This document shows positions 29,312 to 40,213 of a stretch of DNA of 64,000 bases, piece by piece; within the stretch, counting starts at the first letter, position 1; each line of letters starts with the position of its first letter. This DNA comes from Providencia sneebia DSM 19967 (lineage in GTDB: Bacteria; Pseudomonadota; Gammaproteobacteria; Enterobacterales; Enterobacteriaceae): NCBI RefSeq assembly GCF_000314895.2, contig NZ_CM001773.1, forward strand, positions 2,492,414-2,556,413, in the 5' to 3' direction. The position numbers were made by a program, and so were the translations under genes. Below the pieces are notes generated by a model. The model saw only the letters and a list, made by a program, of their open reading frames with translations, made no database searches and was not told the DNA's origin.

Positions 29312-30559
29312 TTACTGCCCGCTCAGAATACGCGCCGGATCTAATTTGCTTGCACGACGTGCTGGATACCAACTCGCGACTAAACTTAAAATAATTGTCG
29401 TCAACAAAACATACACAATATCCATTAGATGCAATTGAGATGGCAGAAAATCTATAAAATAAACATCACCCGACAAAATAGGATGACCTAGAATACATTC
29501 TAAGCCTTTAATTATTGTCGTCAGATTTAATGATATGATCACACCTAATACTGCCCCGATAATTGAGCCAATCAGCCCACTTAATAGCCCATACCACAAG
29601 AAAATCGCTCTAATTTGCCGATCTTTTGCACCTAATGTTCTTAACACAGCAATATCACTGCTTTTATCTTTCACTGCCATGACTAAAGTAGAGACAATGT
29701 TAAAACAAGCAACCCCAATAACCAGAACCATAGCTAAGTACATGATACCTCTAACCATTTGAATATCATTGTACATATAACCATAATCACTCATCCAACT
29801 TTTGATAGTGACATAATGCATTGTTTTTATCCCTGCATCATAAATCACTTTTTCAGCATCAAAAGGGTTATTCGCCTTAATTTCAAAACCCGTGATCCCG
29901 TTTCCATAACCCAAATACTCTTGCGCATCTGATAAGGGCACTAACGCTAATTGATGGTCGAGTAAACCACTTAACCGGAAAATCCCCGCTACTTGGACAC
30001 GAATGCGCTTAGGCTGTTGGATTTTCAAACTATCATCAGCATTTGGGATCATAATAGTCAGCCAATCCCCAACTTTGACATTTAACGCATCCGCAACACC
30101 TTGCCCTAGAATAATGGATTGTTTACCTGCTTGAAAATGTTTCCACGCATCATTCAGTACAAATTCAGGTAATGCACTAACGTCAGATTCCGTCTCTGGT
30201 GAAACGCCCATAACTTGGATTGCTTTTAGATTTGCACCACGTTCTAATAAGCCCGTAAAGCGAATATAGGGGCTTGCTCCACTGACACCAGCTGTATTTT
30301 TAATCGCGTCATAAGCATGATCCCAATCTTGGTAGGGGGTTTTCACTGCATCAATTTGCCCATGAGCAACAACGGAAAGCACGCGGTCTTTAAGTTCGCG
30401 TTCAAAACCATTCATTGCACTTAAGCCAATAATCAAAACAGCGACACCAAGGACAATCCCTAATGTTGAAACAATAGAAACTAAAGAAACCATACCTGTA
30501 CGGCGGCGGCCACGACTAAAACGCAATGCTGTCAATAAGGCCAATGGCAATTTTGACAT
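29312..30559 (-). CDS. lolE: Lipoprotein-releasing ABC transporter permease LolE
   Basis: Inner-membrane subunit of LolCDE, which extracts outer-membrane lipoproteins from the inner membrane and passes them to LolA; 415 residues. One N-terminal TM ([20 protein letters not shown]), a large periplasmic domain and three C-terminal TMs of the FtsX type. [13 protein letters not shown] and the C-terminal [20 protein letters not shown] are characteristic. The ATG at 30559 overlaps the lolD stop by one base (TAATG), giving coupled translation. Last gene of lolCDE. Confidence 0.96.
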   Translation of the reverse strand: MSKLPLALLTALRFSRGRRRTGMVSLVSIVSTLGIVLGVAVLIIGLSAMNGFERELKDRVLSVVAHGQIDAVKTPYQDWDHAYDAIKNTAGVSGASPYIRFTGLLERGANLKAIQVMGVSPETESDVSALPEFVLNDAWKHFQAGKQSIILGQGVADALNVKVGDWLTIMIPNADDSLKIQQPKRIRVQVAGIFRLSGLLDHQLALVPLSDAQEYLGYGNGITGFEIKANNPFDAEKVIYDAGIKTMHYVTIKSWMSDYGYMYNDIQMVRGIMYLAMVLVIGVACFNIVSTLVMAVKDKSSDIAVLRTLGAKDRQIRAIFLWYGLLSGLIGSIIGAVLGVIISLNLTTIIKGLECILGHPILSGDVYFIDFLPSQLHLMDIVYVLLTTIILSLVASWYPARRASKLDPARILSGQ

Positions 30560-31260
30560 TATAACGCCCCCAGCGTGACTTCTTGCTGAAGATGACCATC
30601 GCGCATCTCTAATTGGCGAGATAAACGATTAGCCAATTTCATATCATGAGTAACGACCAAAAATGCTGTACCTTGCTGGCGATTCAACTCACCTAATAAT
30701 TCAAAAATTGCATCTGCATTCCGCAAATCTAAATTTCCGGTAGGTTCATCAGCGAGCACTAATGCGGGTTCATTTACCAATGCACGGGCAATTGCAACAC
30801 GTTGGCGCTCCCCCCCCGATAGCTCAGATGGACGGTGAGAAGCACGATGAGCAAGCCCTACCGCATCCAACAACTTTGTTGCACGATCAAAAGCTTCTGT
30901 TTTATTCATGCTACCAATCAGTAATGGCATCGCGACATTTTCTAATGCTGTAAAATCGGGTAATAAATGATGGAATTGATAAATAAAACCAAGATCTTTA
31001 TTACGAATATCTGCACGCGCATCTGATGAAAGTCGATTGATGTGCTGGCCACGAAAAATAACCTCACCCTCTGTAGGTGTATCAAGTCCGCCAAGTAGAT
31101 GTAATAATGTACTTTTCCCCGAACCAGAACTGCCAACAATTGCCATCATTTCACTTTCATTCATGGAAAAACAGACATCTTTTAACACTTCTGCTGATAA
31201 TGTTCCTTCATGATATTTTTTGCTCAAATGTTCACAAACAAGAAGTGGTTGTTTATTCAT
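30559..31260 (-). CDS. lolD: Lipoprotein-releasing ABC transporter ATPase LolD
   Basis: ATPase of LolCDE, 233 residues, same as in E. coli. Walker [20 protein letters not shown]-loop [12 protein letters not shown], signature [16 protein letters not shown], Walker [13 protein letters not shown] and the H-loop VVTHD are all present. The ATG at 31260 ([19 protein letters not shown]) matches the E. coli start and overlaps the end of lolC by 8 bases; the frame is open 51 codons further upstream inside lolC, but that part is not LolD-like. Confidence 0.97.
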   Translation of the reverse strand: MNKQPLLVCEHLSKKYHEGTLSAEVLKDVCFSMNESEMMAIVGSSGSGKSTLLHLLGGLDTPTEGEVIFRGQHINRLSSDARADIRNKDLGFIYQFHHLLPDFTALENVAMPLLIGSMNKTEAFDRATKLLDAVGLAHRASHRPSELSGGERQRVAIARALVNEPALVLADEPTGNLDLRNADAIFELLGELNRQQGTAFLVVTHDMKLANRLSRQLEMRDGHLQQEVTLGAL

Positions 31261-32455
31261 ATCGTAAAGCCTCAGCAGGTTGTACTGCCGCTGCACGCCA
31301 AGAAGGGTAAAGCGTCGCAAGCAGAGAAATAAGCATAGCAGAAATTGCAATAACAAAAATGCCTGAAAAATCAAGAATGATCGGTAAGTGAACACCTTTA
31401 GGTAGCATGCCAAAAAGCGGCATTAACGTATTTAATTGACTGGAGATTAAAACACCTAAGATTGTGCCAATTAACGTGCCAATAATACCCGCCCCCGCAC
31501 CTTGGATCATAAATATGGCTAAAATACGCGCACGTTTAAGTCCTAATGTTTTTAAAATAGCCACTTCAGATTGCTTTTCCATCACTAATAATGAGAGCGA
31601 AGTAATAATATTAAAGGCTGCAACTGCAATGATTAAACTCAGCAGCAACCCCATCATGTTTTTTTCCATTTTAACGGCTTGGAAAAACTCCCCTTTCCGC
31701 TCACGCCAATCTGTCCAAATTAATCCATCAGGTAATTTTTGCAGACTTAATTGGTCAACTTTTAATGGTTCATTAAGAAATAGCCGCCAGCCCGTAACAT
31801 GGCCTTGTGGATAACGCATCATGCGAGCTGCATCATCTTTAGCAACAATCAATTCACTCGCATCTGCCTCACCATTTGTTTGGAAAATTCCGGCTACCGT
31901 AAATAAACGCTGGCTAGGTATTCGTCCCATTGGGGTAAGTTGGCTCACACCAGGAATAATTAAACGAACTTCATCGCCTCGCTTAAGCCCAAGGTTTCTA
32001 GCTAATTTTTCACCCAAAAAGACATGGTAATTCCCCGCTGTGAGATCATCACGTGTTCCCTCAACTAAATTATCCAGAAGGGGTGAGCGTTCATCTGAGT
32101 TAATGCCAAGCATCATCCCCACCCCAACATTAGAGCGACTTTGCAGGACAACATCTGATTGCACAATTGGCACAGCTTCCTTGACACCTTCTAAGTTTTG
32201 TAAACTTGAAATAGGATAAGCTTGTGGATCAATATGGCCAGAAGATGATGTCAAAACAGCCTGAGGCATGTAAGTGAGTATGCTATCTTGTAATGAACGT
32301 TCAAAACCATTCATTACTGATGTGACCGTGATTAAAGCAGCGACGCCTAATGTAATACCAATAGCAGATAAGCTGGATACAAAACGACCAAATTTGTCGG
32401 CTGCTCGTCCACGCATATAACGTAGACCTATAAATAATGAGACAGATTGATGCAT
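31253..32455 (-). CDS. lolC: Lipoprotein-releasing ABC transporter permease LolC
   Basis: The LolC permease, 400 residues; in E. coli its periplasmic Hook recruits LolA. TM1 lies in [33 protein letters not shown]2-4 fill the C-terminal third ([21 protein letters not shown] onward), ending [18 protein letters not shown]. First gene of the lolCDE operon; lolD starts within its last codons. About 300 bases of non-coding DNA separate it from the divergent mfd gene. Confidence 0.96.
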   Translation of the reverse strand: MHQSVSLFIGLRYMRGRAADKFGRFVSSLSAIGITLGVAALITVTSVMNGFERSLQDSILTYMPQAVLTSSSGHIDPQAYPISSLQNLEGVKEAVPIVQSDVVLQSRSNVGVGMMLGINSDERSPLLDNLVEGTRDDLTAGNYHVFLGEKLARNLGLKRGDEVRLIIPGVSQLTPMGRIPSQRLFTVAGIFQTNGEADASELIVAKDDAARMMRYPQGHVTGWRLFLNEPLKVDQLSLQKLPDGLIWTDWRERKGEFFQAVKMEKNMMGLLLSLIIAVAAFNIITSLSLLVMEKQSEVAILKTLGLKRARILAIFMIQGAGAGIIGTLIGTILGVLISSQLNTLMPLFGMLPKGVHLPIILDFSGIFVIAISAMLISLLATLYPSWRAAAVQPAEALRYE

Positions 32456-32764
32456 GAAATCAGTAACGCCCCTGTTGCCAAAGCAAAGTGTTCAGCGATA
32501 ATAAAGGGTACGAATGATGAATGGAACCATTCAACGCCTGTTTTACGCTTTTTTTCTTAATTAGCTTGATTAGCTTGCTCTATTTGCCGAACATTCAGAC
32601 AAATAGACCTAAAAATACTTGGAGTGACCTGTCAGCATAGCGCAAAGATAGCTAGAAAAATATTGCTGTTCATGTTACCACGTGAATAAATATAGCCAAC
32701 AACGACTCAACTCGAAGAATGACAGGCTATTCAACCTTAATGTAGTGAGAAACTAAATATTTTT
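32456..32764. other. Divergent promoter region of lolCDE and mfd
   Basis: About 310 bases without a gene. It must hold both promoters and carries one copy of a 20-base dispersed repeat (32704-32723). No other structure was recognised. Confidence 0.5.
32704..32723. repeat. Dispersed repeat motif, copy 1
   Basis: GACTCAACTCGAAGAATGAC upstream of mfd matches 17 of 20 bases of the sequence at 56191-56210 upstream of rne. Both are intergenic. Confidence 0.45.
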
Positions 32765-35700
32765 ATGTCTTCAAAATTTCGTTACGAACTCCCAACACGC
32801 AAAGGTGATGTCCGCCATCTAGGATGTTTGATAGGCGCCGCCGCAGCACTAGAATGTGGAGAGATGATAGAACGTCATCAAGGGCCTGTTGTTGTGATCA
32901 CTCACGATATGCAAAATGCATTACGCTTACGAGATGAAATTCGACAATTTACTCAATTACCAATAGAAACGCTCTCAGATTGGGAAACATTACCTTACGA
33001 CAGCTTTTCACCTCATCAAGAAATTATTTCTCATCGTTTGTCCACGCTCTATCGCTTACCTACAATGCAAAAAGGGGTTTTAATTCTCCCTGTTAATACA
33101 TTGATGCAAAAAGTCTGCCCTATTGATTTTTTAACCAGTCATGCTTTGGTGATGGCGAAAGGTGATAAATTATCAAGAGATGCCTTGCGTGATGAGTTAG
33201 ATAAAGCGGGTTATCGCCATGTTGAGCAAGTATTGGAGCATGGTGAATATGCAACGCGAGGCGCATTATTAGATCTTTTTCCAATGGGCAGCGCTTTGCC
33301 TTATCGTATTGATTTTTTTGATGACGAAATTGATAGCTTACGCACTTTTGATGTTGATACACAGCGTACGCTTGAAGAAGTCAGTAGCATCAATTTATTA
33401 CCCGCTCATGAGTTCCCAACGGATAAAGATGCGATAGAACGCTTTCGTAGCCAATGGCGTGAACGCTTTGAAGTTCGCCGAGATCCAGAACATATTTATC
33501 AACAAGTTAGCAAGCATACTCTGCCAACAGGGATTGAATATTGGCAACCACTCTTTTTCAGTCAACCTTTGCCTTCATTATTTGATTATTTGCCTAAAAA
33601 TACACTATTCATTTCTCAACAATATCAAAAAGCAGCAGAACGCTTCCAAGCAGATACTCAACAGCGCTATGAAAGCCGTGGTGTTGACCCAATGCGCCCA
33701 CTTCTGCCGCCATCTGACTTATGGCTAACTGTAGAACAACTTAATCAATCTTTAAAACAGTGGCCTCGCGTTGAGCTTTCGACAGAAAAACTTCCTGAAA
33801 AAGCGGCAAATACGAATTTAGATTACTTACCACTGCCAGATATTAGTACTCAAGCACAACATAAACAGCCACTTGAAAAACTGCGTCAATTTACTGAACA
33901 ATTTGATGGAGAAATTACCTTTTCTGTAGAAAGTGAAGGTCGACGAGAAACTGTTTGCGAATTATTGGCTCGCCTAAAAATTCGTCCTGAAATAATTCCA
34001 TATTATTCCAGTCCAATCACTGAACGTTTTTCAATTATTATTGGTGCTGCTGAACATGGTTTTATTCAATCTGATAAACATCGTGCATTAATATGTGAAA
34101 GTGATTTGCTTGGTGAACGTGTTGTTCGCAGGCGCACCGACCATCGCCGTGCAATCAATACTGACACACTCATCCGTAACTTAGCAGAATTGCGCCCAGG
34201 TCAACCTGTTGTACACATTGAACATGGAGTTGGCCGTTATCAAGGTTTAACCACGCTTGAAGCGGGTGGGATCACGGCGGAATATTTGATCCTCACTTAT
34301 GCAGGCAATGATAAACTCTATGTTCCCGTTTCATCCTTACATTTAATCAGCCGTTATTCTGGCGGTGCAGATGAGAATGCCCCTCTTCATCGTTTAGGAA
34401 GTGATAGTTGGAGTCGTGCTCGCCAAAAAGCGGCAGAAAAAGTACGTGATGTTGCGGCTGAACTTTTAGATATTTATGCTCAACGCGCCGTTAAACCTGG
34501 GTTTGCTTTCAAACATGACAAAGAGCAATATCAAGAGTTTTGCCATGGTTTTCCTTTTGAAACAACACCTGATCAAGAAATAGCAATTAATGCAGTACTT
34601 AGTGACATGTGCCAACCTATCGCAATGGACAGATTAGTTTGTGGTGATGTTGGGTTTGGTAAAACGGAAGTCGCCATGCGCGCGGCTTTCTTAGCTATTA
34701 ACAACCATAAGCAAGTTGCTGTTCTGGTTCCTACCACACTTTTAGCACAACAACATTTTGATAATTTCCGTGACCGATTTGCTAATTGGCCTGTCAGAAT
34801 TGAGATGTTATCGCGATTCAAAACAGCTAAAGAGCAGCAACAAATTATTGAAGAAACCGCCGAAGGAAAAGTTGATATTCTGATTGGCACCCATAAATTA
34901 TTACAAAGCGATATTGTTTGGCATGATTTAGGGTTACTGGTCGTCGATGAAGAGCATCGCTTTGGTGTGCGCCATAAAGAGCGCATTAAGGCAATGCGTG
35001 CCAATGTAGATATCCTGACTTTAACCGCCACACCAATTCCACGAACACTGAATATGGCAATGAGTGGTATGCGTGATCTCTCAATTATTGCAACGCCACC
35101 CGCTCGTCGTTTAGCTGTAAAAACATTTGTCCGTCAATATGATGATTTAGTGGTACGTGAGGCTATTTTGCGTGAAACCTTACGCGGCGGCCAAGTCTAT
35201 TATTTATACAATGATGTCGAGAATATTGAAAAAGCCAAAAAACGCCTTGAAGAATTAGTCCCCGAAGCACGTTTTGTGGTCGGGCATGGGCAAATGCGTG
35301 AACGCGAACTTGAACGCGTAATGACAGACTTCCACCATCAACGATTCAATGTATTAATTTGTACAACCATCATTGAAACAGGTATTGATATTCCTACCGC
35401 AAATACAATCATCATTGAACGCGCTGATCATTTTGGGCTTGCACAATTACATCAATTGCGCGGTCGTGTTGGTCGTTCTCACCATCAAGCTTATGCCTAT
35501 TTGTTGACCCCGCATCCAAAAGCGATGACAACTGATGCTCATAAGCGATTAGAAGCGATATCTTCACTCGAAGACCTTGGGGCTGGTTTTGCTTTGGCGA
35601 CCCATGACCTTGAAATTCGCGGTGCTGGGGAGCTTCTCGGAGAAGATCAGAGTGGGCAGATGACAACTGTGGGATTCACACTCTACATGGAGCTGCTAGA

Positions 35701-36214
35701 AAGCGCGGTTGATGCATTGAAAGAAGGCAGAGAACCTTCCTTAGAAGATCTTATTAATCAACAAACCGAAGTAGAACTGCGTATGCCAGTGCTGCTACCT
35801 GATGATTATATTCATGATGTTAATATCCGTTTATCATTCTATAAGAGAATTGCTAGCGCACAAGATAACGATGAGCTAAATGAATTACGAACAGAGCTTA
35901 TCGACCGATTTGGTACATTACCCGATGCAGGTAAGTTTTTACTTGCAAGTGCGGCAATTAGGTTACAAGCCGAAAAATTGGGTATTAAGCGTATTGAAGC
36001 ACATGAACAAGGCGGTTTCATTGAATTTGGTGAACACAACAAAGTCTCTCCTCATTTTTTAATTAGTTTGTTGCAAAATCAACCAAAAACATTCCGTCTT
36101 GATGGCCCTGTAAAATTAAAATTTATCACTGATTTAAGTGAAAGAGTAACGCGTATAGATTTTATAAAACAGCTGTTAAGTGATTTTGCTGATAATCTCA
36201 CTAATGATGATTAA
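32765..36214 (+). CDS. mfd: Transcription-repair coupling factor Mfd
   Basis: DNA translocase of 1149 residues (E. coli 1148) that removes RNA polymerase stalled at lesions and recruits UvrA. N-terminal UvrB-like region (about residues 1-330), CarD-like RNA polymerase-interaction domain near 470-545 (GQPVVHIEHGVGRYQGL), RecG-like helicase with Walker A GDVGFGKTEVAMRAA, DEEH box VVDEEHRFGVRHKER, TATPIPRTLNMAMSG and GRVGRSHHQAYAYLL, then the C-terminal autoinhibitory domain. Single gene, divergent from lolC, ended by the hairpin at 36282-36314. Confidence 0.98.
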   Translation: MSSKFRYELPTRKGDVRHLGCLIGAAAALECGEMIERHQGPVVVITHDMQNALRLRDEIRQFTQLPIETLSDWETLPYDSFSPHQEIISHRLSTLYRLPTMQKGVLILPVNTLMQKVCPIDFLTSHALVMAKGDKLSRDALRDELDKAGYRHVEQVLEHGEYATRGALLDLFPMGSALPYRIDFFDDEIDSLRTFDVDTQRTLEEVSSINLLPAHEFPTDKDAIERFRSQWRERFEVRRDPEHIYQQVSKHTLPTGIEYWQPLFFSQPLPSLFDYLPKNTLFISQQYQKAAERFQADTQQRYESRGVDPMRPLLPPSDLWLTVEQLNQSLKQWPRVELSTEKLPEKAANTNLDYLPLPDISTQAQHKQPLEKLRQFTEQFDGEITFSVESEGRRETVCELLARLKIRPEIIPYYSSPITERFSIIIGAAEHGFIQSDKHRALICESDLLGERVVRRRTDHRRAINTDTLIRNLAELRPGQPVVHIEHGVGRYQGLTTLEAGGITAEYLILTYAGNDKLYVPVSSLHLISRYSGGADENAPLHRLGSDSWSRARQKAAEKVRDVAAELLDIYAQRAVKPGFAFKHDKEQYQEFCHGFPFETTPDQEIAINAVLSDMCQPIAMDRLVCGDVGFGKTEVAMRAAFLAINNHKQVAVLVPTTLLAQQHFDNFRDRFANWPVRIEMLSRFKTAKEQQQIIEETAEGKVDILIGTHKLLQSDIVWHDLGLLVVDEEHRFGVRHKERIKAMRANVDILTLTATPIPRTLNMAMSGMRDLSIIATPPARRLAVKTFVRQYDDLVVREAILRETLRGGQVYYLYNDVENIEKAKKRLEELVPEARFVVGHGQMRERELERVMTDFHHQRFNVLICTTIIETGIDIPTANTIIIERADHFGLAQLHQLRGRVGRSHHQAYAYLLTPHPKAMTTDAHKRLEAISSLEDLGAGFALATHDLEIRGAGELLGEDQSGQMTTVGFTLYMELLESAVDALKEGREPSLEDLINQQTEVELRMPVLLPDDYIHDVNIRLSFYKRIASAQDNDELNELRTELIDRFGTLPDAGKFLLASAAIRLQAEKLGIKRIEAHEQGGFIEFGEHNKVSPHFLISLLQNQPKTFRLDGPVKLKFITDLSERVTRIDFIKQLLSDFADNLTNDD

Positions 36215-36564
36215 ATAATATACCGCATTCTTTTGTATAATTTTATTCAAGAATGCTAATAATATATTTAAGAGAAAAATAATCCCAATCACTGATAAAT
36301 AAAGTGATTGGGATAAAGGTAATTGGAACATTAATACAATTAACTTAATAATTAAAATATTTAATTCATGAAATGTTCATTTAATACATATAAATAATTA
36401 GACATATTAATAATTTGTTATTAATAAAAATAATTATCTCTAAAGTTTTTATTGTAGAATTTTATGTGAAATATAAAGTTTTTTATAATTATAGAATAGT
36501 TTGATTTCAATACTTATTATATTCCTATTTATAATTTCATATATTTAAATATAAATTATATTAA
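36215..36564. other. Convergent spacer after mfd
   Basis: 350 bases. It contains the 12-bp hairpin at 36282-36314 and AT-rich DNA; no gene seen. Confidence 0.5.
36271..36314. terminator. Terminator between mfd and the umoD-like gene
   Basis: Perfect 12-bp stem ATCCCAATCACT (36282-36293) / AGTGATTGGGAT (36303-36314). The minus strand continues with TATTTTTCTCT, so it is a good terminator for the umoD-like gene and also lies behind mfd. Confidence 0.7.
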
Positions 36565-37161
36565 TTATTCGTAGTAGCCATAAGTGTTTTTTGTTGTGTG
36601 AATACTGAGTGCATTTCTCGGCATATTGAGTTGAAAATCATTATCTTCAAGACAATAAAATGGAATTAATGCATCTGAATCATTACGTGCTTTTTCACAA
36701 ATTTGATTACTCGATTTGGTTAAATCTAAACGGCCATTTTTATCAAGGGGAATAAATAGTCCAGGATTATATGCCATTCTTACTTTGCCAATGGTGTTAC
36801 CAATGCGGTACACCACATCATAACCTACAATAACCTGCTCTGCCTTTTGGGTTATAACACACTTTCTATACTCGCGATCTAACAAAGTGGGGATTGACCT
36901 TTTTTGTAGCGTTTGTATCACAAATACCATTTTGCATTCATTTTGTGCTGGGTGATAACGAGACAAATACTCTTGATTGAATCCATTTAATACATCAATA
37001 GCTGAACAAGTTTCATACTCAATAAGACGATGTGATCTTATTGGTTCCATTGAAATAACGGTTGCTTGTTTACTTTCATCAGGGTGAATTAACATAATAG
37101 CGGTAATAATCACAAGGAAAATAGCCATCGCGGCTAATAATAATTTATATGTTAGCTTCAT
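36565..37161 (-). CDS. umoD: UmoD/YcfJ-like exported protein
   Basis: The protein has 198 residues. An N-terminal hydrophobic segment (YKLLLAAMAIFLVIITAIML) is followed by a cysteine-containing domain; the block CVITQKAEQVIVGYDVVYRI, then GKVRMAYNPGLFIPLDKNGRL, is very like the C-terminus of E. coli YcfJ and of UmoD. UmoD of Proteus mirabilis is an exported protein that upregulates flhDC and swarming. The glycine-zipper stretch of YcfJ is missing here, which fits UmoD better. Ends at the hairpin shared with mfd. The name is given by family resemblance; a role in motility is inferred. Confidence 0.6.
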   Translation of the reverse strand: MKLTYKLLLAAMAIFLVIITAIMLIHPDESKQATVISMEPIRSHRLIEYETCSAIDVLNGFNQEYLSRYHPAQNECKMVFVIQTLQKRSIPTLLDREYRKCVITQKAEQVIVGYDVVYRIGNTIGKVRMAYNPGLFIPLDKNGRLDLTKSSNQICEKARNDSDALIPFYCLEDNDFQLNMPRNALSIHTTKNTYGYYE

Positions 37162-37523
37162 TGACTTCCTTTGATTAAAGGTGATGAGAGAGATAAACTC
37201 ATTGTATCGATTCTATTTAATATTACGATGATTACTCTCGATTCAACAGTAAGTTTTAGAGTTTTCTTAATCAAAAACAACTGTATGAAAAATCATCTTG
37301 GCTTGTTTGGTGACTATATCAAGGCTATCAGATATATTTTTATCTTATAAGTTGATTGCTATCAATATTTCTTACACGTTTAGTGTCTATTTAACATTTA
37401 AATGATTATACTATCTTTAGCTTTTATTATTAGCTTATCATTCATATAACATTTTTTTTCTCTCATTTTATTAGACTCAATCCTTCTATATTTTATTCAA
37501 TAATAAATATTAAGATCTACATT
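37162..37523. other. Divergent promoter region, no gene seen
   Basis: 362 AT-rich bases between the umoD-like gene and the MBL-fold gene. No operator or structured element stood out. Confidence 0.5.
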
Positions 37524-38336
37524 ATGTTGAAAATTACAGCGCTACTTGAAAATAAAGCCAGAATAAATGGTTTAATCCATTACTCTGGATTGTCTCTATT
37601 ACTTGAAGATAATCACTCGAAAATTTTATTTGATACAGGTAAAGATATTGCTTTTCTTGCCAATGCACAGAAATTACACATTGATTTAACAACAGTAGAT
37701 CTTATTGTAATTTCACACGGCCATTACGACCATTTTGGTGGACTTACCCAAATACCAAAACCATTTTTTTCTTCTCCACCTACTGTTATTGCCCATCCAC
37801 ATCTATTTTCTTATCGTTATTCAGCTCTATTTTTAGGTTCCAAGGCCATTAAACTCAAACAGCTGAACCCAAATTTTGAGCAATTAGAGCTTCATAAACA
37901 ATTTAATTTTCATTTTACAGCAGAGCCATACCCTATTAGTCGCTCCTTTATCTATTCAGGTGAAATAACCGAAAGAAAGGTGAATAAACGTTATGGCGTC
38001 ATTGATGACGGTAATAATCAAACAGATGATTACGTTTTAGATGACAGTTTTCTGGTCTGGAAAGGTAAAAATGGTTTAGTCATTATTACGGGATGTAGCC
38101 ACTCAGGCATAGAATCAATCATTGCTCATGCGCGCAAAATTACTGGGCAGTATCATATACAAGCGATTGTTGGCGGATTGCATCTTCGAGCAGCTTCATT
38201 ATCTGCGCTAAAAAGCGCTAAAAATGCCATTGAACCTAAAACGCGCGTTTATGGTTGCCATTGTACAGGTGTACTTGGTCGCAGTTATCTCAATGCTAAT
38301 GATTTCAATGCAGGTGAAGTTTTATCTTTTGAATAG
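37524..38336 (+). CDS. MBL-fold metallo-hydrolase (DHPS-like)
   Basis: Cytoplasmic metallo-beta-lactamase-fold protein of 270 residues. The metal motif is SHGHYDHFGGL (HxHxDH), with further ligands in ITGCSHSGIESII and GGLHLRAAS and the C-terminal VYGCHCTG. This arrangement is typical of the group related to archaeal 7,8-dihydropterin-6-methyl-4-aminobenzene-phosphate synthase; bacterial members have no settled substrate. Start ATG 37524 gives MLKITALLENKA, the usual first strand. Convergent with ndh and separated from it by a bidirectional terminator. Confidence 0.82.
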   Translation: MLKITALLENKARINGLIHYSGLSLLLEDNHSKILFDTGKDIAFLANAQKLHIDLTTVDLIVISHGHYDHFGGLTQIPKPFFSSPPTVIAHPHLFSYRYSALFLGSKAIKLKQLNPNFEQLELHKQFNFHFTAEPYPISRSFIYSGEITERKVNKRYGVIDDGNNQTDDYVLDDSFLVWKGKNGLVIITGCSHSGIESIIAHARKITGQYHIQAIVGGLHLRAASLSALKSAKNAIEPKTRVYGCHCTGVLGRSYLNANDFNAGEVLSFE

Positions 38337-38367
38337 AAAATCAATCAGTTATATAAATATGATAACA

Positions 38368-38404
38368 AAAACCCTCACTCTAATCTATTCAAGTGAGGAT
38401 TTTC
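38368..38404. terminator. Bidirectional terminator between the MBL gene and ndh
   Basis: Stem CCTCACT (38373-38379) / AGTGAGG (38392-38398). T-rich on the plus strand (ATTTTCAT) and followed by TTTTTG on the minus strand. Confidence 0.75.
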
Positions 38405-38426
38405 ATCTTACCAGATGTACTGAAAA

Positions 38427-39731
38427 TTAATGTAATTTCAGTTTTGGTCGAATAATCCGGTTGATGCTGCCAACTAACATCATCAAACCCGTTTTAATAT
38501 AACCATGTAATGCAATTTGGTGCATACGATACAGAGAAATATAGACAAAACGCGCAATACGGCCTTCAACCATCATATCACCACGCATTAGATTTCCCAT
38601 CAAACTACCAACTGTACTAAAACGTGATAATGAAACTAATGAACCATGATCTTTATACACATAATTTTTCAAAGGCTTATCTTTCATCATTGCTAAAATA
38701 TTATCATAACAACAACTTGCCATCTGATGTGCAGATTGAGCTCTTGGTGGTACAAACCCGCCTTCAGGCTTTTCACAAGATGCACAGTCGCCAATAGCGA
38801 AAATAGTATCGTCTCGAGTTGTTTGTAATGTTGGTTTCACAACTAACTGATTAATTCTATTTGTTTCTAATCCAGCAATATCTTTCATGAAGTCAGGTGC
38901 TTTAATCCCTGCGGCCCAGACCATCAGATCCGCGCGAATTTTTTCACCCTCTTTGGTATTCAAGCCTTGATCATCCGCACTTGTCACCATAGTTTTGGTT
39001 AAGACTTTAACACCTAATTTATTCAATTCTTGATGAGCAGCACTCGAAATTCTGACAGGCAATGCAGGTAAAATACGCTCTCCTGCTTCAACAAGCGTGA
39101 CATTAAGTGCATCGTTATCTAACCCTTTAAATCCATAGCTTGTCAGTTGTTCTACAGCATTATACAGCTCAGCAGATAACTCAACACCTGTTGCACCCGC
39201 GCCAACAATGGCGATATTCACTTTCTCTTCTGCATTATCGCGGACAGAATAACGTAAGAATAAGTTGAGCATTTCATCATGGAAACGATGCGCTTGTTGA
39301 GGATTATCTAAGAAAATGCAGTGTTCTTTAACGCCCGGTGTTCCAAAATCATTTGATGTACTTCCCAATGCCATCACTAAGATGTCATAGTCAATTTCAC
39401 GTTCAGGAACCAACAACTCTGCATTTTGGTCACGCAGCTCGCCTAAAACAATTTTTTTATTTTCGCGGTCAATCTGAGTCAACGTTCCCATTTGGAAGTT
39501 AAATGCATTATGACGCGCATGAGCAAGATAACTTAATGCATCAACACCATCGTCTAACGATCCTGTTGCAACTTCATGCAGCAATGGCTTCCAAAGATGG
39601 CTAGCATTACGGTCGACTAATGTGATTTCAGCACGTTTCTTGCGCCCGAGCTTACGTCCTAATCGTGTAGCTAGCTCTAATCCACCAGCACCGCCACCTA
39701 CGATAACAATTTTGGGTTGTGAAAAGGCCAT
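38427..39731 (-). CDS. ndh: NADH dehydrogenase II (non-proton-pumping)
   Basis: Membrane-associated FAD enzyme of 434 residues passing electrons from NADH to quinone. FAD-binding [18 protein letters not shown] is at the N-terminus, the NAD-binding GxGxxG-type motif is [16 protein letters not shown], and FAIGDCASC is the second FAD motif. The C-terminal amphipathic end matches E. coli ([20 protein letters not shown]). The ATG at 39731 is preferred over a TTG at 39746 because AGAGGG precedes it at good spacing. A perfect FNR box and a Fur-like box lie upstream; FNR repression of ndh is known in E. coli. Confidence 0.96.
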   Translation of the reverse strand: MAFSQPKIVIVGGGAGGLELATRLGRKLGRKKRAEITLVDRNASHLWKPLLHEVATGSLDDGVDALSYLAHARHNAFNFQMGTLTQIDRENKKIVLGELRDQNAELLVPEREIDYDILVMALGSTSNDFGTPGVKEHCIFLDNPQQAHRFHDEMLNLFLRYSVRDNAEEKVNIAIVGAGATGVELSAELYNAVEQLTSYGFKGLDNDALNVTLVEAGERILPALPVRISSAAHQELNKLGVKVLTKTMVTSADDQGLNTKEGEKIRADLMVWAAGIKAPDFMKDIAGLETNRINQLVVKPTLQTTRDDTIFAIGDCASCEKPEGGFVPPRAQSAHQMASCCYDNILAMMKDKPLKNYVYKDHGSLVSLSRFSTVGSLMGNLMRGDMMVEGRIARFVYISLYRMHQIALHGYIKTGLMMLVGSINRIIRPKLKLH

Positions 39732-39957
39732 GAATCCCTCTTGCAAAATATATTAATGTTATATAAATATTTTTTAAGATAAAAAACTTAAATAACATTA
39801 ATAGCCATCAATTCCCCTAAAAGGATGCTGAGAATATCATGCTTGGTCATTTGGTCATACCAAATATTGCTACAATATAAATCGACTGATTACTATGACA
39901 GCGATCATATATTGGGCTAATTCTCCTCTAATGAGAAACGTGTCAGCACATGTTAAA

Positions 39958-39971
39958 TTGATATTAATCAA
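39958..39971 (-). promoter_or_regulatory. FNR box upstream of ndh
   Basis: TTGATATTAATCAA is a perfect match to TTGAT-N4-ATCAA. It lies about 230 bases before the ndh start. A second, weaker half (TTGATAATGAGAAT) lies at 39997-40010. Two FNR sites control ndh in E. coli. Confidence 0.65.
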
Positions 39972-39997
39972 TTATTAGATAAATTTCCAATTCATTT

Positions 39998-40016
39998 GAT
40001 AATGAGAATTATTACA
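39998..40016. promoter_or_regulatory. Fur-box-like sequence between ndh and nagZ
   Basis: GATAATGAGAATTATTACA agrees with the 19-base Fur consensus at 15 positions. The most likely target is ndh, since nagZ ends rather than starts here. Confidence 0.5.
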
Positions 40017-40213
40017 ACCAAAATATGTTCGATATGTCGATTGTTTATCCAAAAATTTAATAAAAGAAAGCAGGATAAATAATTAAAGGTAAGTGTATTA
40101 GCGACTTCAAGAATGGATTAATTTATGCGTAATTTAGTATGGGATGTAAACTTGCCCTATCACCCTTTAAGAGAGCACAAGCATACATCCCCATTATTAG
40201 AAAGAGAAAGTCA

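Larger units (their letters stand above)
39732..40213. other. Spacer between ndh and nagZ with regulatory sites
   Basis: 482 bases holding the ndh promoter region with an FNR box (39958-39971) and a Fur-like box (39998-40016). nagZ ends on the far side, so these sites face ndh. ycfP, which lies here in E. coli, is absent. No gene is supported. Confidence 0.5.

Noticed and set aside
31261..31413. N-terminal extension of LolD by 51 residues
   Set aside because: The extension lies inside lolC in another frame and has no counterpart in LolD; the ATG at 31260 matches E. coli.
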